Source of the DNA: Amphibalanus amphitrite | Lineage: Eukaryota; Arthropoda; Thecostraca; Balanomorpha; Balanidae | DNA length: 64,000 nucleotides | Assembly: GCF_019059575.1 (NCBI RefSeq) | Contig: NW_024881535.1 | Coordinates: 1,178,001-1,242,000 of the forward strand | Direction of reading: 5' to 3' | Shown here: one piece after another, positions 1-12,000 of the stretch | Numbering within the stretch: the stretch's first letter is position 1 | Layout of the letters: every line of letters starts with the position of its first letter | Notes under the pieces: generated by a model | Database searches by the model: none | What the model saw: the letters and a program-made list of their open reading frames with translations, nothing else | Told to the model about the DNA's origin: nothing | Program-made: the position numbers and the translations under genes

Positions 1-1
1 A

Positions 2-3000
2 CGCAGCGACGACTTCAGTTCGGCCAGCGAGCCGGGCATGGGACGCCGCTCGGGCGCCCGGCTGCCCACCAGAAACGTCGAGACCATCGCTGAGGTGAGA
101 GGGGAGGTGTGGTGAGGGGTGGATGAGTTGGGTTATAAATGTGGAATGTGATAGCTTATTGTGAGAGTGAGGCTGACTTTCTGTCTGTCGGTTTCCATCT
201 GTCCGTCTGTCTGTCTGTTTGTCTGTCTTTTTGTTTGGATGTATGCGTGTATGCATGTATGTATGCATGTCTGTATGCATGCATGTTTGTCTGTTTGTAT
301 GTCTGTTTGGGCGGCTGTCAGCGTTTCCGTAGTGTAGTGGTTATCACGTCCGCTTCACACGCGGAAGGTCCCCGGTTCGATCCCGGGCGGGAACAGCTTC
401 TTGCCCTGACTGAACCGTTCCTTGCTTCTTATCCCCTTCTCTGTGTTTTGTGGATCCGTGCCTTGTAACGGCTGTACCCCAACCCTGTCACAGCCTGGTC
501 TGTCAGGGACTTTTTTTACCGGGGATACGTCATGAGGTAGAGTAAAAGCATTTCACAAACAGATTACAATGCTGAGTCTATGTGCTCGCAGATCCGTGTG
601 ACGGGCACGGTGGTTGTGTTCTGTATCTGTGTTCTGTGTTCCCAGATCCGTGCGAATTAAGCAGTGTTTGTGTACCTGATAATATGTTGTGTTTGCGACG
701 GTGATTGTGCTCTGTAACAGGTTATGTGTTCTGTTTCCCAGATACGTGAGACGAACAGCTGTTTGTGTTATGTGACGGTGATTGTGTTCTGTATCTGTGT
801 TCTGTGATCTACGTTCCCAGATCCGTGAGACGGACACAGTGTTGTGTATCTGACAGTATGTAGTTGTGGCTGTGTATTTGTAATCTGTAACAGTGCTCTG
901 TGTTCTGTGTTCCCAGATCCGTGAGACGGACGCGGTGGTTGTGTTCTGTACCTGTGTTCTGTGTTCCCAGATCCGTGAGACGGACGCCGAGCGGGCCATC
1001 ACGGAGACGACTCGGGAGCAGGCCGGCGACCAGCTGCACAAGGAGACGGTACGACGCGAGGTGCGCAGAAAGGTCTCCAGCGCGCCGGCCACCCGGTCCA
1101 GACAGAGTGAGTCGGGAGTCGGGAGTCAGAGGGAGTCAAACAGTGAGTCTGGGGTACGCAGAAAGGTGTCCACTGTCCAGCACGCCGGTAACGCGGTCCT
1201 GACAGAGTGAGTCGGGAGTCAGCCAGGGTCCAGAGAGTGAGACAGAGTGAGCCTGGAGTCGGAGGTCGGTACAGAGTCGGACAGAGTGCGTGGAGAGTCC
1301 GACCGGTCCCGGACCGAGTGCCGCAGAGCTGGACCTGTTTTATAATTATCAAAACCGGTCCGGGCACGACCATCTCAACTTCTCCGGGCCGAATACCGGT
1401 CGGCGTTTATTACAAGCGTTTCCGTAGTGTAGTGGTTATCACGTCCGCTTCACACGCGGAAGGTCCCCGGTTCGATCCCGGGCGGGAACAGCTCTTTGAC
1501 CTGTCCTGGGCCATTCAAGGGGGTTTTGCAATTTTCATTTATGTGCCCTGCGTTTGGCTGTCCTTTACGCTGCATTTCACAATTTTCATTATCCTTATCC
1601 AGATAAGGCTGCATTCGTCAATGCCTTGGTTTGATTTTTTTTTTGTTTCTGGCCTCACTATCTCTAGCTCTGTTTTTTTTTTGGGGGGGGGGGCTAGGCC
1701 CTTTCGGTCCAATGCGACCATTTCAGAGCCGGGAGTATGATAGGATATAGGGGGAGACATTGGTCTGGGCAGGCATCCTAGTGAGTCACCGGGGCTGAGC
1801 CCGTCCAGAGGACAGGCCACCCAGCCCCAAGGTACTCACTGCACCCGGCTACGGGGTGCGCTCCCTCGGGAGCAGCGGTGCCGCTCCAAGGGAGCAGCCC
1901 GCATGAGGTAAAGGTGCCTGTCCAGCCCGGAGCGGGGTTGCGGCGTGGAGGAGAAGGATTTCAGTATCCTGAGGATGGAAGCACGGAACGGTGTACCGGC
2001 AGTGTCGTACACGAAGCAGGCCACGCGGCGATCGGTGTGCAGTGACGGCGTCACCGACACCTGTCCCATGCCCTTACACTCCCCCCCTCCCCCCCGTCCC
2101 GTTTGACAGTGTCGTACACGAAGCAGGCCACGCGGCGATCGGTGTGCAGTGACGGCGTCACCGACTGGCTGGAGTCGCAGGCCGACGACACCAGGCTACA
2201 CGTCGACGGAAAAGGTAACTACAGTAACCGGTTGGCATTTTGGCTAGCATGAGGTAGTGAAGGAGTTGGGGGACACTGCTAGCAGCAGGAGCTACAGCTC
2301 TCCCGGCATACCTCATATACAGGGTTGGGCAGATAAATTGGGACAAAATACGTATTTGCATTTAAAACGCCGTAGCTTAGAAATTTGTAAACATAGGCAT
2401 TTCAAATTTGGATCACATATTGTCACACCAATTTTACACATTTATCACTAAATATGGTCACCGTGGTCCACCTGCATCAGTCCTTGTCGGTGCCTGGACT
2501 GACTGCACGCGCGGCGAGATCTCCCGTCTGAAATGGCTCGTAATTGTAGCCGACTGGCACTGCTGAGGCTCGCCACAGTCACATGGGGACGTTCGTTAGA
2601 CTCACCCGCAAAAACGCCCCAGCAACCAGAACTTGTGTGGGCTGAGGTTTAATGAGGAAGGGGGCATTTTCCCCTGGGTACAGTTTGCGGGATCCTCCGT
2701 TTCAGGAGATTTTGTATTTAATTTACTGTATGCCGGGGAGCTGACTCCTCGAAGAGCATCACCCCATGCAGGATGTTGCCTTCTTCCATCTTGTTGGTTC
2801 GAACTGCCGGAATAATGGTTAGGTACCCTTTAATGGCGAACCCCCTCCCGATTCCGTAAAATAAGGGGGCCCCACGTGACCGTCAGAAGTCACCCAGTGG
2901 AATGCCATCACCGATGTCTGCTGCATGTTTTTTTGGAACTAATATCACGTCTTCTGGGCTGGTTGCGATGTTACATGGTGTTTGCAGTTGTTCATATGCT

Positions 3001-6000
3001 CGGTTATGGGGACACCATCGTCAGAAATGACCTGCACGTGCTTGCTCGCTTCTCCAAGCCCTCCAAGAGGAAACAATCTTTTTAACGTCACAGCTGCTTC
3101 AACATCAATGTTAACAGGTTGATATGCATCAATGCATAAGAGTACATGTTTGAGGTGCTGGTATATCGCTTTCTCATGGCGCGGCTACCTTCCCTGTAAG
3201 CTCGCGCCACTGTTTTCGCGAGGATCCTCTGATTTAACTGAATTTTGCCTTTTAGCCCCCCTGGAAAACCGGGGGAGCGGCCGGTGTCAACGCAATAGGT
3301 ATGTAATATTGAGTCAATATCATCTCTTCCTCCAACGTTTACGCCTGTTCGATACACACCACTTTCAGCCATTTGATGGAGCATAATTAGAATATTGGCA
3401 TGCATGTTGTGGTGACGTAGCCCTTTGCCCTCTGAACTTTGTGCAGTAGACTAGGTGGCGCTGAGCTCGTTGCGCTCGTGGGCACGGTGCGGCCGTGCAC
3501 CAGTCGGGCAGCGGCCCCCGCCGGATACCGATCACCAATACAGGACTACGTTATTCAGAACGCTGTGTGAGATCGCGGACCGAGATCGCGGACCCGGAAG
3601 CTGGAACGAACTCAGCCGCGGATACTAGCGGCGTAACAACTTGGCGACGAGGACGAGATTCGCTTAGTGGTGATCTCGGAAGGAAAAGTGGCGTTCTCAC
3701 GGATTTGGCGTTCTGGTGGTGCGGCTGCGGCACCGGTGGCCGACGCGGATATACGTCACGGGGAAGTGACAGCGTCGGGACTCGGACAAACTCGTTTGGC
3801 GTGCTGGATGGTACAGTGCGCGGCGGTCGGCGCGGATATACATCACGGTGAAGTGACAGCGTCGGGCCGGGTGATCTTGCTTAGTGCTTAGTTCTGCTTA
3901 GTGCTTAGTATTTTTTTTTATACTGCTGCATAATTTTGTGCATTAACGCTGTAAGCTCTGCCGCTGCGTTTCGCTGTATCGTTGTTGAAAACATTTGTAT
4001 TGCACCTCCGTGTTGGGTGAACAGTGGTGCGGGCGGCGACGGCGGCCGCTGGACTCTGAACTTTGGACTCTGCTCGGTGTGGCGTGACTGGTGAGTCAGC
4101 GCGGTCAGTGCAGTGTGCAGTGCCCGACCCCGGTGCAGGCTCGGGGCGGTGGCAAACATGGCGGCCGGACTGCCGAGCGTGGCTCCTTTTGCAAAGGGGA
4201 TGGACTTTAGCCGGTGGCTGAAGGGTCTGGAATTCTACGCCGAGGCGATGGACATAACAGACGACCGGCGGCGGACTGCAGTCCTGCTCCATCTAATGGG
4301 GCCGGACATCCAGGACGTGTTCGACACACTGCCGGAGCCGGCTGCAACGGCTGCAACGTCACAATACGACACCGCTGTGGCTAAACTACGCCAGTATCTA
4401 CAGCCGACGTCTAACCTTATGGCGGAACGTGTAACGTTCCACCGCACGAGCATGTACGCCGGCGAGTCATTCGACGCGTACCTGGCTCGTTTGCGGGCGG
4501 TGGCTGGGCGGTGCGGGTTCCCGGCGGCTGACCTCGACCGTGAGCTCCGGGACAGGAGCGTGGCCGGCGCGACTCCACAAATTCAGGAGCGACTGTTGCA
4601 GACGGTCGGAACCAAAGGAGACAACTTTTCACTGCAAGATCTGCAGGCTACGGCTCGTGCATACGAGCAAACGCAAATGCTAGTGACGCAGTTCCGTAAC
4701 GCGTCTCTGAGCACGGACGGCGTCGGACGGTCAACTACCGCATTGGACGAGCGGCCAGAGGTCGATGTGGTGACCTCGGGGCCGGATCAGCTTAACGCTG
4801 TCCGGCCACAGCGCACGGCTGACGGTAACCGGAGCCGCCAGCGGCGCACGGTCCGCTGCTACCGCTGCGGTGCGGCGGGACATTTTCAGCGGGACTGTCA
4901 GGACAGCCGACGCCCGGATGAGTCAGCGCGTGCGGCACCAGCGTCACGGCGGCCGACGGGGCCGGGGCGCCGGGAATCTGACACTCGTGGGTCCGACGGG
5001 GTCAGACCGGCACCGGAGACGCGGCGGTGCTACCGCTGCAAGCAGATCGGACATCTGCGCAGTCAATGCCGACAGCAGACTGCCACGGCGGGCATGTGGG
5101 GGCTGGGGCAGATAAACGCTGTTAACCTAACGGAGGCGGTTAAAATGACTTTACCGGTGAACGGGGTGGCCATCAAAATGGTGGTGGACACCGGCAGCCC
5201 TATCACTGCTGTGGGGCGGGACACGGTCATCCCGCGGCTGCGACTGAGACCTACTCAGCTGCAGCTGTCGTCTTTCACTGGTCACCGGATCCCTCTCCGG
5301 GGTGAGGCAGACGTCTCTGTAAGGTTTCGCGGTCGGGACTATCGACTGCGACTGGTCGTGGTGGACCTGCCTGGCGATCGCCGTCTGCTAGGCCGCGACT
5401 GGCTGCGGGCTCTGGACATAAGTGTGGGCGGCGGAGAGACGGCGGTGATGGACGTCACTCCGGACCGAGGGACGGCGGACCTGGAGGCGGTCTGTAACAG
5501 GCACAAGTCGGTGTTTGACGGCACACCGGGGCGCATCAGTGGAGTAAAGGCGCACCTGACACTGAAACCGGATGCACGGCCGGTGTCACGGCCGGTGCGC
5601 TCGCCTCCATATGCACTGAAACCGGCCGTCGAGCAGGAGCTCGACCGCTGGGTGCAGGCCGGGATCGCGGAAAAAGTCGGTCCAAACGACGCGCCCGGCT
5701 GGGGAACACCACTGGTGACGGTGCCACGGGCTGATGGCGGTGTGCGTCTGTGCGGTGATTATCGACTAACGGTAAACCCGCAGCTGCAAATGGCGACGCA
5801 TCCTACGCCATCCGCCGAGGACATCTTTGCGAGCGTCCGAGGACGGCGGTTCTGCAAACTGGACCTGAAAGACGCCTTCCTGCAGCTGGAGCTCGCGGAG
5901 GAATCGCGGGATATGACAACAGTCGTCACGCACCGAGGACGGTATCGGATGAAATCCCTACCGTTCGGCATATCGGCGTGCAGTTCGGTGTTTCAGGCCG

Positions 6001-9000
6001 CAATCGATCACATCCTGGATGGCATAGACGGGTGTGTGGCCTATCAAGACGATCTGCTGGTGACGGCGGCGAACATGACGGACCTGTGCGAGCGCTTGGA
6101 TGAAGTGCTAACTCGGCTGGAAGCTCATGGAGTGAAGCTGAAACGGGAGAAGTGTCAACTTGGACTCGACGAGGTGCAGTACCTCGGCTGGCGCATCTCA
6201 GCACAGGGGCTGCGTCCAGTACAGGAGAAAGTTGACGCAGTGATCGACATGCCGGACCCTAAGGATGTGAAAAGTCTGCGCAGCATCTTGGGGAGCATCA
6301 ACTACTACCAGCGGGTGCTTCCCAACCTCTCCACGGAACTAGCGCCGCTGTACGATCTCTTACAGAAGGGCGCCACGTGGAAATGGACTAATGTGCACAA
6401 AAACGCACTGGTCAGAGTGCGGAAACTGCTGGCAGGGGACACAGTCCTAAAGCGGTACGATGCAGAGGCGCCGCTCAAGCTCGTCACAGATAGCAGTGAA
6501 GTCGGCGTGGGAGCCGTGCTTCTGCAGCCTGACGAGGAAGGACTGGAGCGTCCGGTGATGTACGCCTCTCGGACACTCACAAAAACGGAAAGGAAGTATC
6601 CGATGGTAGAGAAGGAGGCGCTGGCGGTGTCTTTCGCCGTCAAGCGTTTCGGTCAGTTTCTCTACGGCCGGAGGTGGACCCTGGTCACGGACAACAGGGC
6701 GCTGTCGCGCATCTTGAGTCCGGAGCGTGAACTGCCAACGCTGGCTGCGGCCAGGCTACAGCGGTATGCGCTGCAGCTCGCGGCTTTCACCTACGATGTG
6801 GAGCTGCGTCCATCAGAAGATATGCACCTGGCGGACAGTCTGTCTCGTATGGCAGTGCCAGGCGGAGAGGTCGAGCCAACGGATGCTGAAGACGACAACA
6901 GCGGCGGCTCGTACCTGCTGTTCATGGACGGAGTAGCTCCGGTTCTGACGGCCAAACAACTCGCGGCGGCGACACGCCGCGATCGGGTACTGTCGCGCGT
7001 CCTGACGTACGTGCACAGTGGGTGGCCCGGACAGGTGGAGCAGGAGCTGGCCCCGTTCCGTCAGAGGCGGGATGAGCTCTCCACGGACCTGGGATGTCTG
7101 CTCTGGGGTGGCAGGACGGTGGTTCCCCACTGCCTTCGGCAACAGGTGCTGGCAGAGCTGCACCAAGGTCACCTGGGCAGCGCCAAAATGAAAGGTGTGG
7201 CGCGCCGATACGTATGGTGGCCGGGCATGGACGCCGAGCTGGAGGCCCTGGCGCGTGACTGCGCGGCTTGCATGGAAAAGCGCGGGGCACCACCGCGTGC
7301 TGAACTTCACCCTTGGGAACCGACGGACAGCTGCTGGTTCAGGGTTCACATCGACTTCGCTGGACCCTTCCAGGGCTCTTTCTTTCTGATAGTGTATGAC
7401 AGCTACTCGCGCTGGGTGGAGGCAGTGCCGATGCGTGAGACCAGCACGGAAAGCACTGTGCGTGTTCTGCGCGAAATGTTCGCCAGGTTTGGATTGCCGG
7501 TCCAGGTGGTCAGCGACAATGGACCCCAGCTGACCGCCACTGCGTTCTCCCAGTTCCTGAACTCGAATGGGATTCGGCACATCAGGACAGCGCCGTGGCA
7601 TCCAAGTAGCAACGGGGCGGCGGAACGCGCAGTTCAAACCGTAAAGAATGGCTTGAAAGCTGCACTCAAGGACGGAGGAACGCTTTCTCAGCGCCTACAG
7701 CGGTTCTTGCTGGCATACCGGGTGGCGCCACACGCGACCACGGGGAGGTCTCCAGCGGAAATGATGTTGGGACGGAACGTGCGAACCAACCTGGACCTCC
7801 TAAAGCCGGATGTGCAAGTGCGGCAGCGCGAGGAAAAACTTCGCCAGTGGCAGGCCGGTAGGCCAGGTCACAACAGGCAGTTCTCGATCGGAGACCACGT
7901 CTGGACACGGGCCTACGGTGGACCGTCCAAGTGGCGGCGGGGCGTCATCACCGCCCGGACGGGCCCGCTGTCGTTCGAAGTGGACGTGGGGAGCGCGATC
8001 TGGTCGCGGCACGCCGACCAGCTGCGTCTGGCGGGCACCCAACAGGCTGCTGCAGCGTCCGATGGCGCGGAGGAAATCAGCCGGCAGCCGACGGTGGCAG
8101 CACCGAACCGTACTGGACAGGTTCCGGTGGCACCCACAGGGATTGGCGAACCACCGGTGACCATCAGACCGGGGGTCATCGTCGGGACAGGTGTGACCGG
8201 CGGGTCGGAAACGACGGTCAGGTCACCGGCCACAGACGGACCAGAGGCGACGGGCAATGATGCTGTGACAGCACCTGCTACCGCTACCGGTGGCAGCTCC
8301 GAGGAAGCGCAGGTAGCTGCAGGCGGCGACGCTGGTGCCGAGGAGGCGCAGGTCAGCAGAGGTGGCGGTGTGACCTCATCGGCGACAGGAACAGGAGCTG
8401 GATCAGCAACTGGAAGCATCGCTCAGCGTGTTTCCGTCAGGCAGCGGAAGCAGCCGCGTCGCCTCATAGCCGAAATGTGACGGCGACACAAAGTCGTGTT
8501 CGAAGCGACTGGCTTTGCTTTGAAATAGTTTTAGACGGATGTTAAGTCTTATTTCGGCCAGTTTTTGTGTTGTCTGCTTCGCCACGACTGTCATTCCTGT
8601 TGAGGGGGGTAGTGTGTGGTGACGTAGCCCTTTGCCCTCTGAACTTTGTGCAGTAGACTAGGTGGCGCTGAGCTCGTTGCGCTCGTGGGCACGGTGCGGC
8701 CGTGCAGCAGTCGGGCAGCGGCCCCCGCCGGATACCGATCACCAATACAGGACTACGTTATTCAGAACGCTGTGTGAGATCGCGGACCGAGATCGCGGAC
8801 CCGGAAGCTGGAACGAACTCAGCCGCGGATACTAGCGGCGTAACACATGTGGGCGCGGACTAAGTTGATAGTGGCTTGCTTAAGGCCACGTTCTGTGACC
8901 AGCCGACTTAAAATTACAACGCAACCTGCATAACATGGAAAAATATTCATTAGCCTATATTTATGTTCAAAAATTATCTTTATCACTAAAAAAAATAGTC

Positions 9001-12000
9001 GTTTTAGAGGAAGTTGAAATTTGTCCCAATTTATCTGCCCAACCCTGTAGATGTGTTTAGCACACCCCCATTGTCATTGCGATGTCATGATTCAAGAGAG
9101 ATGGACTTGTTGAAGACCTCCTGAGAGCCTCACATGTCTGACGTGTGCCCCCTCCTCTGTCACTCGTGCAGCTGATGCTGATATGTCTAATTATCCTCAC
9201 GGCTTAACCCTCCTTGCTCACATCTTTCAGAGGCTGACGTGTTTGAGTACCTGCGCCGCGAGTTTCCGTACGTGCACGTGTCTGCTGAGACGAAGCGCCG
9301 ACTACTCGCCCAGTACCGACATCAGATGAAGTACATCATGAGCCTCGTCGAACCCGTCGAGTCGCGCAAAATCAAAATACGGGTACGTGGCGATTTAAAT
9401 GGCGAATAGCTTTACGGTTTGAGGAGTGAACGGTCGTACCGTGGGACTGCGGTTAAGCTGTACAAGGGCTCGCTGTATTATTGGTTACAAATATTGGAGG
9501 CTAAAAAGGATATGATTGAGGTTAAACTTCGCGTAAGAGCTGCTTAGGGTAGAGATTGCTCGAATTTTTGTCATAGAAGTTGAAGTTGAAGCTGTCCATG
9601 GAAAGAGGCCCCTTGCAAAGGGCCTGCGACTTCCTCACTTTCACTTTTACTTTCTCTCCACGATATTCCTTCGTTTGGATGCTTTTCAACTTTGTGGCTG
9701 ATTTTGACGATGCATCAGGCAAGCTAATTCATTGCTTGAACTGAGACGTTGCCCAAAGCTGATCGATTTCTTTCTTAAATTCGATAAGGGTTGGGGCAGT
9801 AACCACTCTTTCTGGAAGAGCATTCCAGTCATTTAAAACCCTCAGCGTCACAAAGTTGCGTCTTTCTCTTTGCAAAGTTGTGTCATGAATAAATTATTTA
9901 CTTTTGTGTTGTTCGATACATAGAGATCTTATATACATAGAGATGACATGCACTTAAAATCGTGGCGATTCAGTGGGTCTTTTTAAGCAACTTATTTTCA
10001 GCCAGTAGCGTGCCAATATGGCTGAGGCATTGTTAGTCTGAAGAAATTATTACGTAGCGAGCGAAGCAAGCGTAGTCTTTCGTAGATTAACGGAAATATC
10101 TGAGTATGAGCGGCCGGCCGGCCGTGGTTACGCTTTTGCGAGGCTTATATCTCAGCAACCACTTGACCGATTTACATTCGATGATTTTTCTAGGGTAGCT
10201 TCATTCCTTCTACCAAGTATTGGACTATTCTCGATGCATGTGGGTGACCGCTTATGCACGTGCCACGTGCAAAACGAAGAGGTGTCAGTTTTGCAATTGT
10301 TGCAATATCTTGGTAACTACTTGGCCGATTGCGCTGAAAGTTGGTATGTAGGTAGGCACCCACTACGCAATGCATATCCATGTGTCACAGTTGGGGTGCT
10401 GCTGCACGTGCGCACGTGCAGGGGTCGATTCCAGATCTCGAGAACGGCTGAACCGATTGTGCTGAAATTTGGTACATGGTTAGGGACCAGTTAGTAGGGT
10501 GCCGTGCAAAAGTCAGTTGTGAACCATTTTGCACGTGTGCACGTGCAGGGTGCCGCTTCCAGATCTCGAGAACGGCTAGGTCGATTGTGCCCAAATTTGG
10601 CACATCGCTAGGGACCGGTTAGTAGGGTGCAGTGCACAAGTTAGTTGGAGGTGTCCCTTGCAAATTCGCTTGTCCAAGGCCCACCCTCTCGCTCGCTCCG
10701 TTGGTCGCCCCAAAAGGCGTTTTACTGGTTAAAAATATTGCTGATCTTTCCTGGCTGATTTCATTCCTGAGGTAAGCAATGTAATTTGTAGCATGATTTC
10801 ATTTTGTGTTTTTATTGAATTCCTTAAAAGCTCGCCTAAAAGCATTCTCTCTCATTCAGGCTCTCATCAACCCGGCAGGCGGTGGACCTCCCGGCCACCT
10901 TCCGCGCGGTGGGGGGGGGGGCATTTTTGCCCCCCTCCCGTATCTCCGAAACTACCGGACGGATCCGTAACATTCAAACGATGTTCGATAGCCCTGTCAA
11001 ATTTGTCGATGGAACTCCAATTTCATTGACCTCGGGGTCACCGATGACGTCACAGGTCAGGTCAAAGATAAAATGTTTCGCGTACGTTAAAAATAGGGCG
11101 TACGTTGCCTAGTATATATGTTGCTATTAGAGATCACTGATAATACCATGTCAGGTCACAGGTCAGGTCACCAAGGGTCAGCACATGAACCAACTTTACT
11201 ATTTACTAGGGTTGTGCGATGCATGTTTTATGGCCCCCTTGACATGGTCCCCCCCAAAAAAAGGTTACAGGTCTAAGGTCATTTGGGTCAGGTTCATGGA
11301 ATTTTCAGGGTAGGTTCCTTGAGATTTGGTCAAGTTTGGCGCTTTCGGTCAACCGTCGTGAAAACGGCTCTTCTGAACCTTTCTGAGCACGGTGCAAGCT
11401 CAAATATACATATGTTGCATGTTCCCATTCAATGACACATTAACCCTCGCCGGACCTATTGGTTTTCTACATACGCGCCGGCCGGGGGGGGGGAGGGGGG
11501 TTGGTTGGTTGGTACGATTTCCCTCGCCGTTTCGCCCCTGATGAAGCTAGAGCGTCGCGGAAAAAACAAGCGTGTGCGCCGTTACAAGACGCAGGTACTG
11601 GTACCCGATTTTAAGGTCTCTTGAGGTCAGGTCAAGTGACCAAGGGCCAGGGTTCAGTTTTTCATAACTTCGCAAAAAAACGGTCGGAGAGCCGCGATTT
11701 TGGCATCATCGTGTTCGCCTCGCTCAGGCGCGTCGAATGGTATACTTTTTGTTCGGGTGAGGTCAACTTGAGGTGTTGACCTCGGGTCAAGGGCAGGTCA
11801 GCTCCCCCAGATCACGAAGCTGGTTGACAGAGGTCATGTTACATATTACTCGAATCGGCAGGTCTTCCTTGAGTTTATTGGTGGCTTTCCCGACTTGCTA
11901 ACTCAATTTGATGGGGAGTTATTGATGAAAAACTCTAATGACCCAAGTATATAACTGCAATGAAAACCGTAAGCCTCACGCTAATAATTATATTACCTAA

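Larger units (their letters stand above)
3408..8845 (+). mobile_element. Complete Ty3/gypsy LTR retrotransposon, very recent insertion
   Basis: Two 231-bp LTRs (3408-3638 and 8615-8845, TG...CA) differ at one position by eye. They are flanked by the 5-bp target duplication CATGT (3403-3407 and 8846-8850). Inside are a tRNA-Ser-type primer site, one long gag-pol frame and a polypurine tract. There is no envelope gene. One LTR difference and an intact frame indicate a young, possibly active copy, inserted into the Tc1/mariner-like element. Confidence 0.95.
2320..9047. mobile_element. Tc1/mariner-like element interrupted by an LTR retrotransposon
   Basis: The ends are a 28-bp perfect inverted repeat beginning CAGGGTTGGGCAGATAAATT, with a TA dinucleotide outside each end (2318-2319 and 9048-9049), as expected for Tc1/mariner. 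Removing the nested LTR element leaves about 1.28 kb, a normal Tc1/mariner length. No transposase is recognisable in 2320-3402 or 8851-9047, so the copy is decayed or non-autonomous. It sits in the CEP95-like intron 2215-9230. Confidence 0.78.

Noticed and set aside
323..395. tRNA-Val copies as heads of SINEs
   Set aside because: The cloverleaf is intact, the two full copies are identical, and the 3' flanks have no shared tRNA-unrelated body or A-rich tail.
139..468. Open frame with repeated Cys/Leu/Val
   Set aside because: Translation of a TGTC/TGTATG microsatellite running into a tRNA gene; not coding.
3905..4292. Minus-strand open frames at the start of the LTR element
   Set aside because: Shadows of the Gag-coding and leader region.
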